Positions 50,758-59,435 of a stretch of DNA of 64,000 nucleotides are shown in pieces. The notes beneath the pieces are model-generated. The model saw only the letters and a program-made list of their open reading frames with translations, searched no databases and was not told the DNA's origin. Origin of the DNA: Bacillus_AB infantis_B (GTDB lineage Bacteria > Bacillota > Bacilli > Bacillales > Cytobacillaceae); assembly GCF_008180445.1 (NCBI RefSeq), contig NZ_VTER01000005.1, positions 124,001 to 188,000 of the forward strand, read 5' to 3'. How positions within the stretch are numbered: the first letter of the stretch is position 1; each line of letters opens with the position of its first letter. Position numbers and translations under genes: made by a program.

Positions 50758-52038
50758 TTAGAAGCCTAATAGTCTTGGAATGAAAAGTGTTGCCTGCTCC
50801 CAATAAGTGACGATAAAAAGCATGGTGATTCCTAGCAAAAGCATTGGCATGACTGCTTTCACTAATTTTTCGAATTTGACTTCTGCAATGGATGACACGA
50901 TGAATAGTCCCGTGCCGACCGGAGGAGTCAGCAATCCGATTGTCAGGTTAATGCAAATGATGACACCGAAATGAATAGGATCAATCTGAAACCCAGTAAC
51001 CAAAGGCATAAACACTGGGACGAGAATAATTAGTGCTGCAATGCCGTCCAGCAATGTACCAATTAGTAAAAGGAACAAATTCACCAGCAGCAGGAATACA
51101 AATGGATTGTCCGAAATTGAGAGCATTGAGTTTGCGATTAACTGCGGAATCTGCTCGAATGCAATCAGCCAGCCAAACAGATTGGCCATTGCAATAAGGA
51201 ATGTCACCGTTGCAGTCCCTATTACAGTATTTACCAGTATTTTACCTAATACTTTCCACTTTAACTCTCTGTAAAAAAACATCCCGACAATAAAAGCAAT
51301 AAAGCTAGCTATAGCTGCAGATTCCGTTGCTGTAAACGCACCGCTCAGTATTCCAACAATGATTATCAGAGGAACTAAAAGGGCGGGGAGAACTTTTACA
51401 AAAGAACTCCAGATCTCTTTAAAGCTTGCCCTCTCACTGCGCGGAAAATTATGTTTGTAACCCAGGTAAGCAATTAGTGAAACAAATCCAACTCCAAAAA
51501 TTAATCCGGGAAAGATTCCTGCCATGAAAAGTCCGCCAATTGAAGTTCCTGATAAAGTTCCATAGATGATAAAAATCATACTGGGAGGAATAATCGGCGC
51601 AACAATCGATGACGCAAGCGTCAAAGCAGATGCAAATTCTCGATTATATCCCTCTTTTTCCATTTCCGGAACCATTACCTTACTCATCATTGCGGCCTGA
51701 GCATTCGCTGACCCAAGAATGGAAGCAAGGAACATATTAGCAATTACAGTTACATACGCCAGGCCACCACGCACATGCCCGACCAGCTTACGTGCAAAAA
51801 CAACAAGCCGGTTTGTTATGCCTCCGCTATTCATTAATTCACCCGTAAGCATGAATAACGGTATTGCCAGAAGCCCGAAATTTTCCATTCCAGAATAAAG
51901 ACGCTGCGGTGTTGACTCTAAAAGCATTGTATTGCCAGTTACCAAAAAATACACAATGGTTGTCATACCCAGAACTAAAGATATCGGGATGCCCATTAAT
52001 AAAAATAATATAAAGGCAGCTATTACAAGAATCATCAT
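50758..52038 (-). CDS. dctM: TRAP transporter large permease (DctM)
   Basis: A 426-residue membrane protein with about twelve spans. It has the DctM signatures FGLLAIPLFMLTGELMNSGG and ASILGSANAQAAMMSKVMVPEMEKEGYNREFA, then SSIVAPIIPPSMIFIIYG. It overlaps the small permease gene by 4 bases. With DctP and DctQ it forms a sodium-driven importer for carboxylates. Its position downstream of the anthranilate genes suggests anthranilate or a related acid as cargo (inference). Confidence 0.95.
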   Translation of the reverse strand: MMILVIAAFILFLLMGIPISLVLGMTTIVYFLVTGNTMLLESTPQRLYSGMENFGLLAIPLFMLTGELMNSGGITNRLVVFARKLVGHVRGGLAYVTVIANMFLASILGSANAQAAMMSKVMVPEMEKEGYNREFASALTLASSIVAPIIPPSMIFIIYGTLSGTSIGGLFMAGIFPGLIFGVGFVSLIAYLGYKHNFPRSERASFKEIWSSFVKVLPALLVPLIIIVGILSGAFTATESAAIASFIAFIVGMFFYRELKWKVLGKILVNTVIGTATVTFLIAMANLFGWLIAFEQIPQLIANSMLSISDNPFVFLLLVNLFLLLIGTLLDGIAALIILVPVFMPLVTGFQIDPIHFGVIICINLTIGLLTPPVGTGLFIVSSIAEVKFEKLVKAVMPMLLLGITMLFIVTYWEQATLFIPRLLGF

Positions 52039-52550
52039 AAAGCTTCACCGTCTTTCGAAACATCCACCTGATTGGCTAAGCCGCGATTATTTGCAATCTC
52101 CATAAGATTGCTAATCAAATGAATCGAGCCAAATAACAAGCCGATCGGCAATATAGAATATGGAATCCACATGGGGAGAAGGATTGCACTTGACTTTTGG
52201 ATCGCTACTGTCGGGGAAGTAATCCAATTGAAACAATAAAATAGCAGGAGTCCCATAAACAGGAGCATAAAAATATGAGCTATGATTCCGACCAGCCTTT
52301 GGATATTCTCAGGAAGCATGTCAGTAATAATGGTTACTGAAGCTTGGGTTTTATATTTTAAACCAAGGCTGCCGCCGATAAATGTTATATAAATCAGCAG
52401 AAAAATCGATACTTCTCCAGCCCAGAACAATGGCTCTTTAAATACATATCGGAAGACGACTGCTGCCGTTACTATAATCGCCATTATGAACATTAGGACA
52501 GAAGCCAGTTTCTTTTCGAAACTGGCTACCAGATTACTAAGGTAGGTCAC
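52035..52550 (-). CDS. dctQ: TRAP transporter small permease (DctQ)
   Basis: A 171-residue protein with four membrane spans and the DctQ pattern FKEPLFWAGEVSIFLLIYITFIGGSLGLKYKTQASV. The last 4 bases overlap dctM and the start is 14 bp after the dctP stop. Confidence 0.93.
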   Translation of the reverse strand: MTYLSNLVASFEKKLASVLMFIMAIIVTAAVVFRYVFKEPLFWAGEVSIFLLIYITFIGGSLGLKYKTQASVTIITDMLPENIQRLVGIIAHIFMLLFMGLLLFYCFNWITSPTVAIQKSSAILLPMWIPYSILPIGLLFGSIHLISNLMEIANNRGLANQVDVSKDGEAL

Positions 52551-52564
52551 ATATTTCCCTCCAT

Positions 52565-53578
52565 TTACTTGCGGAATGTGTCCAGGAATTCCTTGATCAG
52601 AGGATCTGTAGGCCCATATTTTTCATCAAATTGCTTAATATATGGATCAAATAAACCCTTATCAATTTCATAGATTTTCATGCCATTGTCGCTAAGGTTT
52701 TTCTTGAATTCTTCTTCTTGTGATGCGCGGGTTGTTACAGAATAATCTGCTGCCGCTTTAATAGACTCATCGATAATCTTCTTGTCGGCATCAGACATCT
52801 TGTCGTATTTATCTTTATTCATCATTGCTACTGCCGGCCACACCATGTGGTTTGTAACAGCGCCGTATTTTGCAACCTCATAATATTTATTTGTGATGGT
52901 TGCATCCAAATCCATATCCATCCCATCAATAACGCCCGTCTGAATGGCTGCGTATACTTCAGGAAGCGGTAATGATTCTGGAGAAGCTCCCAATGACTTG
53001 TAGAAATCCTGAAGCGGCGGACTAGGGGTAACCCGGAATGCCAAACCATTCATATCTTCGGGCTTCTTAACTTCCTTGTCCTTGAAAAGCATAACCCGGT
53101 TGCCGGCAAACACATAATCCAATCCTTTGATTCCCTGGCTGTCAAGGGTACCAAGAATATTCTTGGCCACCTCAGTATCACGGGCATCGTTTGCAGCTTC
53201 TAAGTCTTCAAATGCATAAGGAGCAAACCATGCAGTGAACGCAGGTGCACGTGAACTCATGTAAGCAGCTGTAATAAAGCCGAAGTCAACTGAACCGGAA
53301 GAAATCTGCTGAACCATATCCGCTTCTGTGCCTAACTGACTAGCCGGGTAGATCTCCACCTGCATTCTTCCATCAGACCGCTTATCAAGCTCTTCCTTGA
53401 ATTTTTCTGCAGCTTTGTGCCACATATGGTCAGTTGGGGTAATATGGGCTAGCTTGAAAGTATATTTATCACCTGACCCTGACGCAGGCTCTGCTTCGGT
53501 GTCACTGCTGCAAGCAGCAGTCATTGTTACCAGAACAAGGACTAAGACTATAAGCCCAAAATGTTTAAACTTCTTCAT
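52565..53578 (-). CDS. dctP: TRAP transporter substrate-binding lipoprotein (DctP)
   Basis: A 337-residue DctP-family protein. The signal ends in a lipobox (TAAC, cysteine at residue 23), as is usual for Gram-positive TRAP receptors. The body has FKLAHITPTDHMWHKAAEKFKEELDKRSDGRMQVEIYPASQLG and the family arginine segment NGLAFRVTPSPPLQDFYKSLGASPESLPLPEVYAAIQTGVIDGMD. The ATG at 53578 has AAGGGG upstream; an open frame to 53620 lacks support. Confidence 0.94.
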   Translation of the reverse strand: MKKFKHFGLIVLVLVLVTMTAACSSDTEAEPASGSGDKYTFKLAHITPTDHMWHKAAEKFKEELDKRSDGRMQVEIYPASQLGTEADMVQQISSGSVDFGFITAAYMSSRAPAFTAWFAPYAFEDLEAANDARDTEVAKNILGTLDSQGIKGLDYVFAGNRVMLFKDKEVKKPEDMNGLAFRVTPSPPLQDFYKSLGASPESLPLPEVYAAIQTGVIDGMDMDLDATITNKYYEVAKYGAVTNHMVWPAVAMMNKDKYDKMSDADKKIIDESIKAAADYSVTTRASQEEEFKKNLSDNGMKIYEIDKGLFDPYIKQFDEKYGPTDPLIKEFLDTFRK

Positions 53579-53605
53579 TTGCGCACCCCTTTTATACTCA
53601 TGATT

Positions 53606-53619
53606 TGTAAACGCTCTCA
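53606..53619. promoter_or_regulatory. cre box upstream of dctP
   Basis: TGTAAACGCTCTCA matches all 14 positions of the CcpA consensus and lies 28 bp before the dctP start. Further upstream GTGATTATAGTCAC (53656-53669) is a near-perfect dyad that contains a -10-like TATAAT on the minus strand. Confidence 0.75.
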
Positions 53620-53749
53620 TTATTCTGTAATGTGGTTTGTCTAACTGTATCTACTGTGATTATAGTCACATTATTTTTGCAGAAGTGTAAACTAGTTAAC
53701 ATAGAATCACCTTTTTTATCTATATATTCTGAATACTTATAGCGAAGTT

Positions 53750-53779
53750 AAGCACTTAGTTATTAGAAACTAAGTGCTT
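53750..53779 (-). other. Hairpin at the end of the decarboxylase gene
   Basis: AAGCACTTAGTT and AACTAAGTGCTT form a perfect 12-bp stem around ATTAGA; the stop codon lies in the first arm on the minus strand. No T run follows, so transcription may continue into the TRAP genes after processing. Confidence 0.65.
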
Positions 53780-54567
53780 GATTTACAAGAGAAAGAAACA
53801 CTGCCAAGCTCGGAAAATTGTACTAGAATAGTATCATCCTTTTCAAATGAGACCGCCTCTGAAACTGCTCCGCTCAAGATGACATCTCCCTTTTTAATTC
53901 CTTTGCCCACTTCTCCCAGCTTATTGACAGCCCATGCTACAGATGTAGCCGGATGGCCCAGCACTGCGGCGCTCGCCCCTGTTTGGACAACTTGCCCGTT
54001 TTTTGACATCACCATACCAAGCTGCCCTAAATCCAGCTCATTTGGCGACATCCATTTGCTGCCAATAAAAAACTTGGAGGAAGAGCAATTATCCGCAATC
54101 ACATCGGCCAATGTAAACTTAAAATTCAAGTACCTGCTGTCGATTATCTCAATCGCCGGCGCAACAAATTTCGTGACACGCAGGACATCCTCTGCGCTGA
54201 TATCTGTTCCCTTCAAATCCTCATTGATGAAAAAAGCAATTTCGGGCTCTGCTTTTGGGTGAATAAAATCCGTGTACTCTAGCGGCTCCCACTCTAAACC
54301 TAGCATATCATCCGTCAGATACCCGTAGATTGCTTCATGTACACCCATCATTTCCTGCTTTGCCTTGCTTGTCAAACCAAGCTTTAAGCCGATTTTGCGT
54401 GCTCCATCCTTTTCGCGTCTTTCAATCAATTTTTCTTGGATGGAGTATGCCTCGCTAAAACTCAATTCTGGATAACGTTCCGTAACCTTCACAACTTCAC
54501 GCCGCTCTTTTTCAGCAGAATATAAGTATTCTACAATTTCAAGATCGGCCCCCTTAGTAATCGTCAT
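53770..54567 (-). CDS. nbaG: 4-oxalocrotonate (2-oxo-3-hexenedioate) decarboxylase
   Basis: A 265-residue member of the hydratase/decarboxylase family. It removes CO2 from 2-oxo-3-hexenedioate to give 2-oxopent-4-enoate. The segment EIIDSRYLNFKFTLADVIADNCSSSKF is the decarboxylase (DmpH/NahK) version of the shared motif, as against DSRIADW in the hydratase paralogue at 56593. Other signatures are KIGLKLGLTSKAKQEMMGV and HPKAEPEIAFF. It starts 3 bp after the aldolase stop. Confidence 0.88.
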   Translation of the reverse strand: MTITKGADLEIVEYLYSAEKERREVVKVTERYPELSFSEAYSIQEKLIERREKDGARKIGLKLGLTSKAKQEMMGVHEAIYGYLTDDMLGLEWEPLEYTDFIHPKAEPEIAFFINEDLKGTDISAEDVLRVTKFVAPAIEIIDSRYLNFKFTLADVIADNCSSSKFFIGSKWMSPNELDLGQLGMVMSKNGQVVQTGASAAVLGHPATSVAWAVNKLGEVGKGIKKGDVILSGAVSEAVSFEKDDTILVQFSELGSVSFSCKSST

Positions 54568-54570
54568 ATC

Positions 54571-55608
54571 CTATACCTCCAATTTCCGGGCTTTTGCCAG
54601 TTCAGCAGCCACATCAAGAATCATATCCTCCTGGCCGCCAACCGCCTTTCGCTTGCCCAGCTCAATCAGAATATCTCTTGAATCAACATCAAAACGCCGG
54701 CCTGCCCGCTCAGCGTGCAGCAGGAAGCTGGAATATACCCCTGCATACCCTAATACCAAGCTGCCCCTATTAATTTCCTGCGGCCTCGGAATCAATGGCC
54801 CCACAACGTTTTCAGCCACATCCATAAGCTTATAAATATCAATTCCGAGTCTTATGCCCATGCGGTCCAGAACGGATAGAAGCACCTCTGTCTGAGCATT
54901 GCCTGCACCCGCACCCAGACAGCGGATACTGCCATCAATCCGAGTAGCACCTTCCTCAATTGCCACCAGCGTATTGGCAACAGCAAGCGACAGGTTATTA
55001 TGCGCATGGAATCCCACTTCAATTGATAAAGAATCTTTCAAGGCAGAAATACGCTCACGGACTTCATTGGGCAAAAGGGCACCGGCAGAATCAGTCACAT
55101 ATACAGCTTTCGCTCCATAGCCTTCCATCAGTTTAGCCTGCTCAACGAGTTTATCGATCGGAGCCATGTGCGCCATCATCAGGAATCCTAAAGGCTCCAT
55201 CCCCAGCTCACTTGCCATACTGATATGCTGGGCTGATACATCTGCTTCGATCACATGTGTCGCGACACGAACAAGTTCTGCACCGAGAGACCGCGCCTGC
55301 TTGAGCTCATGGACTGTCCCAATCCCTGGAATAAGAAGTACAGCCACCTTAGAGTGCCTGCACTCGTCAACAGCAGCTTCTATTAGGGTCATTTCGTCAA
55401 CGAGCGACCTTCCATATTGCAGCGTAGATCCGCCCAAACCATCTCCATGGCTGACCTCGATATAATGCATCCCTGCATGATCGAGCTCACGGACAACTTT
55501 GCGGACCTGTTCCTCAGTATATTGATGCTGCATCACATGACTGCCGTCACGTAGGCAAACCTCAGTAATTTGAATCGGCTTGTCACTGTTTCTCCTCAAA
55601 AAAACCAC
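54571..55608 (-). CDS. nbaI: 4-hydroxy-2-oxovalerate aldolase
   Basis: A 345-residue DRE-TIM metallolyase that cleaves 4-hydroxy-2-oxovalerate to pyruvate and acetaldehyde. The opening ITEVCLRDGSHVMQHQYTEEQV carries the metal and catalytic Arg-Asp, and VGFHAHNNLSLAVANTLVAIEEGATRIDGS supplies the HxH metal site. The start is probably GTG at 55608 with AAAGG 4 bases upstream. A better-spaced GAGGAG further in lies before an out-of-frame GTG, so the N-terminus is less certain. It normally forms a channelling complex with the acylating dehydrogenase encoded next to it. Confidence 0.93.
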   Translation of the reverse strand: MVFLRRNSDKPIQITEVCLRDGSHVMQHQYTEEQVRKVVRELDHAGMHYIEVSHGDGLGGSTLQYGRSLVDEMTLIEAAVDECRHSKVAVLLIPGIGTVHELKQARSLGAELVRVATHVIEADVSAQHISMASELGMEPLGFLMMAHMAPIDKLVEQAKLMEGYGAKAVYVTDSAGALLPNEVRERISALKDSLSIEVGFHAHNNLSLAVANTLVAIEEGATRIDGSIRCLGAGAGNAQTEVLLSVLDRMGIRLGIDIYKLMDVAENVVGPLIPRPQEINRGSLVLGYAGVYSSFLLHAERAGRRFDVDSRDILIELGKRKAVGGQEDMILDVAAELAKARKLEV

Positions 55609-55644
55609 CCAGCCTTTCGCTAGATACTTTGCTATTTAAATAGA

Positions 55645-55686
55645 TTAACGTTTCAATAAACGTTACTACTATTTCGTTCAGTAGTA
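55645..55686. other. Two adjacent hairpins in an operon gap
   Basis: TAACGTTT-CAAT-AAACGTTA (55646-55665) and TACTACT-ATTTCGTTC-AGTAGTA (55664-55686) fill most of the 85-bp gap between the acylating dehydrogenase and aldolase genes. No T run follows. Confidence 0.5.
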
Positions 55687-55693
55687 TAAGTAC

Positions 55694-56581
55694 CTACACA
55701 CTATTAACATTCTGCTTTTCAAGCATGCTGATAGCAAAGTCTTCTGCTATCCTTGTTGCAGCAGCGGTCATGATATCCAGATTACCGGCATATACAGGAA
55801 AATAATCCCCTGCCCCTTCTACCTCAATGAACACGGTTACCCGGTCTCCATCGAACAACGGTTCCTGTTTCAAACGGTACCCTGGAACATATTGCTTTAC
55901 CTTTTCAATCATTTTTTCAATCGAATTTATAATCTTATCTTTGTCCATATTTTTCACTTCACAATAAATCGTATCCCGCATCAGAATTGGAGGTTCGGCA
56001 GGATTTAGAATAATCAGGGCCTTGCCCTTGTCAGCTCCTCCTACTTCTTCAATGCCGCGGCGCGTTGTAATAGTGAATTCATCTATATTGGCGCGTGTGC
56101 CAGGGCCTGCACTCTTGCTCGAAATCGTTGCCACAATTTCAGCATAACGTACATCAGCTGCAGAATTGATGGCCTGCACAATCGGAATTGTCGCCTGTCC
56201 CCCGCATGTAATCATATTGACATTTTTTTCTTCCATATAGGCATCGGTTTTGACAGCAGGGCTGACAAACGGCCCACGGGCAGCAGGTGTCAGATCTATC
56301 GCAAGCTTGCCTAATTCCTCAAGCACCTTCGCATGTCTTACATGGCTTTTAGCTGAAGTGGCATCGAAGACAATATCAGCTATTTCAGGGTTTTGCTTTA
56401 TGGCTTCAATCCCGTTATCGAACACTAGATATCCTTTTTGCCTCGCACGTTTAAGTCCCTCAGATTCTGGATCAATCCCAATCATAGCTGTGAGTTCAAT
56501 AACCTTGCTCCGTTCCAGCTTATACATTAGGTCCGTCCCAATATTGCCTGAACCAATGATCGCCGCTTTGATTTTTGCCAA
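55694..56581 (-). CDS. nbaJ: Acetaldehyde dehydrogenase (acylating)
   Basis: A 295-residue DmpF/MhpF-type enzyme that converts acetaldehyde and CoA to acetyl-CoA with NAD. The Rossmann motif is IIGSGNIGTDLMYKL. The catalytic cysteine is Cys126 in MITCGGQATIP, followed by SSKSAGPGTRANIDEF. It starts 11 bp after the hydratase stop, within the leftward operon, and delivers the end product to central metabolism. Confidence 0.96.
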   Translation of the reverse strand: MAKIKAAIIGSGNIGTDLMYKLERSKVIELTAMIGIDPESEGLKRARQKGYLVFDNGIEAIKQNPEIADIVFDATSAKSHVRHAKVLEELGKLAIDLTPAARGPFVSPAVKTDAYMEEKNVNMITCGGQATIPIVQAINSAADVRYAEIVATISSKSAGPGTRANIDEFTITTRRGIEEVGGADKGKALIILNPAEPPILMRDTIYCEVKNMDKDKIINSIEKMIEKVKQYVPGYRLKQEPLFDGDRVTVFIEVEGAGDYFPVYAGNLDIMTAAATRIAEDFAISMLEKQNVNSV

Positions 56582-56592
56582 TCATATCCCCC

Positions 56593-57372
56593 CTATTCAA
56601 AAGTGACTGAAACAGAACCGATTGATCCAAATTGAGCAGTAACTGTGTCGCCTTTTTCAACCGGAATAGCAGCAGAAAGTGCTCCTGGCAGAATCAGCTC
56701 ACCAGCTTTTAAGGAAATCCCGAATTCGTGCAGCTTGTTTGCCAGCCAAGCGACAGCGTGTGCAGGGTGCCCTAGTGCAGCGGCACCTGAACCGGTTGCA
56801 GCCATTTCATTATTTTTGGATAAAATCATTCCTGCAGTTCTTAAGTCAATTCCGCTTACTTCTGTGGAGCCATCCCCAACAATGACCATTGCAGATGAAC
56901 CATTATCCGCTACTGTATCTATCAGGCCAATATCCCAATCAGCAATCCGGCTATCAATAATTTCCAAAGTTGGCACGACGTACTTAGTGGCCATCAAGAC
57001 ATCCAGGAAAGTTACATTGGGGCCGATTAGGTCTTCTCCTAAAATAAAACCGATTTCTGCTTCTATTTTGGGACTGAGCAAATCGCCTGCATTGATCTTC
57101 GCGCCATCTTCCACCTTCATATCATCAAGTAAATGACCATAATCCGGTTCATCCACACCAAGCATTTTCTGCATGGCGACGCTTGTAAGACCTACCTTTT
57201 TACCAATCACCTTGCGCCCATCCTTTAGTTTTCTCTTTAAAACTTCCAGCTGGACGTTATATCCATCAGTTACTTTTAGGTCTGTATATTGCTTAGTCAG
57301 CGGGGGAATAGCCCTCTTGCTGTGCTCCGCCTCTAACAGCGAATCTGCAATTTCACTAATAACGCTACTCAT
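56593..57372 (-). CDS. nbaH: 2-oxopent-4-enoate hydratase
   Basis: A 259-residue paralogue of the decarboxylase at 53770. KVIGKKVGLTSVAMQKMLGVDEPDYGHL and IDSRIADWDIGLIDTVADNGSS are the hydratase (DmpE/MhpD) forms of the family motifs, and GAAALGHPAHAVAWLANKLHEFGISLKAGE also matches. It adds water to 2-oxopent-4-enoate to give 4-hydroxy-2-oxovalerate. Assignment of the two paralogues rests on these motifs. Confidence 0.88.
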   Translation of the reverse strand: MSSVISEIADSLLEAEHSKRAIPPLTKQYTDLKVTDGYNVQLEVLKRKLKDGRKVIGKKVGLTSVAMQKMLGVDEPDYGHLLDDMKVEDGAKINAGDLLSPKIEAEIGFILGEDLIGPNVTFLDVLMATKYVVPTLEIIDSRIADWDIGLIDTVADNGSSAMVIVGDGSTEVSGIDLRTAGMILSKNNEMAATGSGAAALGHPAHAVAWLANKLHEFGISLKAGELILPGALSAAIPVEKGDTVTAQFGSIGSVSVTFE

Positions 57373-57494
57373 AAATCCCCCTCCTTTTCCTCGTTAATAA
57401 TGAAAACAAATCAAAAATCTGGAATTAGTCCTGCACATTCTTACATACACTTGTGCTCAATCTCCAGCCCTAAACATTTCCTTGGCTCAGTATT

Positions 57495-58955
57495 TCAAAG
57501 CTTCATGGTTATGGTTTTCGCTTCAGAATAAAATTCAAAGCTGTGCCTGCCGCCTTCGCGTCCGATTCCGCTTGCTTTAGAACCGCCGAAAGGTGTGCGC
57601 AGATCACGGTAGTACCAGCAGTTGATCCACATCAGTCCAGAATTGACACGGGAAGCGACTCTGTGTGCACGGCGCAGGTCATTCGTCCAAACGACTCCAG
57701 CTAACCCATATATAGAGTCATTCGCAATGCGAACTGCATCCTCTTCGGTCTTGAATGGGATTACTGTCAATACCGGTCCGAAGATTTCTTCCTGGGCAAC
57801 TCTCATTTTATTGTCAACATCATATAACACAGTAGGCTCATAGAAATTACCTTCGTGCAGACCATCAACACGCTTTCCTCCTGCTGCAAGTTTTGCCCCT
57901 TCAGTTAAACCAAGCTGCACATATTCGTCCACCGACTCCAAATGCCCCTTTGATACAAGCGCCCCCATGTCAGTAGCCTCATCCAGTGGATTGCCAACTC
58001 TAATTTTCCTGGCAGCAGCTGTAATCTTCTCCAGAAACACATCATAAATACTTTCCTGCACAAGCAAACGGGAACCTGCCAAACAAATCTCACCCTGATT
58101 ACGGAAAATTGCTTCTATTGAACCGGCAGCTGCTTCATCTAAATCTGCATCTTCAAAAACAATATTCGCTGACTTTCCCCCGAGCTCAAGGGATACGGGA
58201 ATAAGCTGAGACGCCGCTGTTTGCATGACGGTCCGGCCAGTCGTACTATCACCGACAAAAGAAATTCGGCGGACAGATGGATTGCGCGTCATTTCAGTTC
58301 CGACTGAACCGCCGGGACCAGTGATTATGTTTAAGACGCCAGGCGGAAGTCCAGCTTCATTCGCAATCTCACCGAGCATCACGGCACTCAGCGGTGTGTA
58401 AGAAGCAGGTTTGACTACCACGGTATTGCCTGCTGCCAGCGCAGCAGATGCCTTCCAAGTCATCTGCATGAACGGCAGATTCCAGGGGATAATCAAGCTG
58501 GTCACACCAGCAGGAGCATATTTTGAATACGACATATATTTAGCCTGGTCATAGTGCTCATGATGGATATAGTTTGCCATTTCAGCAAAAAAGCGCAGGT
58601 TGGCCGCAGCCCGTGGAATGTCAAAGCCGCGGCTTTCCTTGATTGGCTTGCCAACATCAAGTGTCTCAACAAGTGCAAGTTCATCAACCTTTTCCATTAC
58701 CAAATCGGACATCCTGCATAGAATCTTAGATCTTTCAGCAACTGGCATTTCGCTCCATATTCCGCTTTCAAAGGTGCACTGGGCCACATCGATCGCATGC
58801 TTGGCATCCTCTACACCAGCCATTGCAACCGAAGCAAGCTTTTTATTCGTTGAAGGGTCTATCGTATCAAAGCTTTCACCGTTAATGGCATCCTTGTATT
58901 CACCATCGATAAAAAGCTTGGCGTCTTTTATTACCTGTGTTTGAGTCAGATTCAT
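57495..58955 (-). CDS. nbaE: 2-aminomuconate-6-semialdehyde dehydrogenase
   Basis: A 486-residue aldehyde dehydrogenase. The catalytic cysteine is Cys291 in NQGEICLAGSRL. The general base lies in SLELGGKSANIVFEDADLD, and the NAD site is in GSVGTEMTRNPSVRRISFVGDSTTGR. It overlaps the 2-aminomuconate deaminase gene by 4 bases. From this coupling it should oxidise 2-aminomuconate semialdehyde to 2-aminomuconate. A 2-hydroxymuconate semialdehyde substrate is the main alternative. Confidence 0.9.
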   Translation of the reverse strand: MNLTQTQVIKDAKLFIDGEYKDAINGESFDTIDPSTNKKLASVAMAGVEDAKHAIDVAQCTFESGIWSEMPVAERSKILCRMSDLVMEKVDELALVETLDVGKPIKESRGFDIPRAAANLRFFAEMANYIHHEHYDQAKYMSYSKYAPAGVTSLIIPWNLPFMQMTWKASAALAAGNTVVVKPASYTPLSAVMLGEIANEAGLPPGVLNIITGPGGSVGTEMTRNPSVRRISFVGDSTTGRTVMQTAASQLIPVSLELGGKSANIVFEDADLDEAAAGSIEAIFRNQGEICLAGSRLLVQESIYDVFLEKITAAARKIRVGNPLDEATDMGALVSKGHLESVDEYVQLGLTEGAKLAAGGKRVDGLHEGNFYEPTVLYDVDNKMRVAQEEIFGPVLTVIPFKTEEDAVRIANDSIYGLAGVVWTNDLRRAHRVASRVNSGLMWINCWYYRDLRTPFGGSKASGIGREGGRHSFEFYSEAKTITMKL

Positions 58956-59431
58956 CCTAAAACACCCTCTCCGCCTTCTACTTCAACCACCATCTCTACT
59001 TCAACTGCGTTATTGAGCGGCAATTGGGCCATACCAACAGCAGATCTCCCATGCTTGCCTTTTTCTCCAAACACCTGAACTAGCAGATCTGAAGCTCCGT
59101 TCATCACTTTAGGCTGATCAGTAAAGTCAGGTGTGCTGTTTACAAAGCCAAGCACCTTAACAATCCGCTTTACCTTGCTCAACTCACCGATTTCCTGTTT
59201 GACTACCGTCAGCAAATTAAGCATGCACTGCCTGGCAGCATCATAACCAGTTTCTAGAGAAACATCTTCCCCGAGCCGCCCCCGGTATTCATTGGTCCCT
59301 TGCCCGGAGGTGAAAACCAGGTTTCCCGACCTTACACAGCTTACATAATTTCCTGCTGCAGGGCGGGGGGAAGGCAAGGTTAGTCCTAATTCTTTTATCC
59401 GTTGTTCAGGTGTAATCAATGCCTTTTCCAT
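58952..59431 (-). CDS. nbaF: 2-aminomuconate deaminase (RidA family)
   Basis: A 159-residue RidA/YjgF-family protein with the SGQGTNEYRGRLG loop (conserved arginine region), NLLTVVKQEIGELSKVKRIVKVLGFVNSTPDF and GKHGRSAVGMAQLPLNNAVEVEMVVEV. It is longer than house-keeping RidA (about 125 residues), as in deaminases of aminophenol and nitrobenzoate pathways. It would release ammonia from 2-aminomuconate. It lies between the decarboxylase (ACMSD) and the semialdehyde dehydrogenase genes. Confidence 0.88.
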   Translation of the reverse strand: MEKALITPEQRIKELGLTLPSPRPAAGNYVSCVRSGNLVFTSGQGTNEYRGRLGEDVSLETGYDAARQCMLNLLTVVKQEIGELSKVKRIVKVLGFVNSTPDFTDQPKVMNGASDLLVQVFGEKGKHGRSAVGMAQLPLNNAVEVEMVVEVEGGEGVLG

Positions 59432-59435
59432 AAAG

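Noticed and set aside
55570..55620. Frameshift at a run of seven T at the start of the aldolase gene
   Set aside because: The downstream frame is intact from ITEVCLRDG onward and an in-frame GTG exists upstream; the alternative GTG with better spacing hits a stop within 20 codons.
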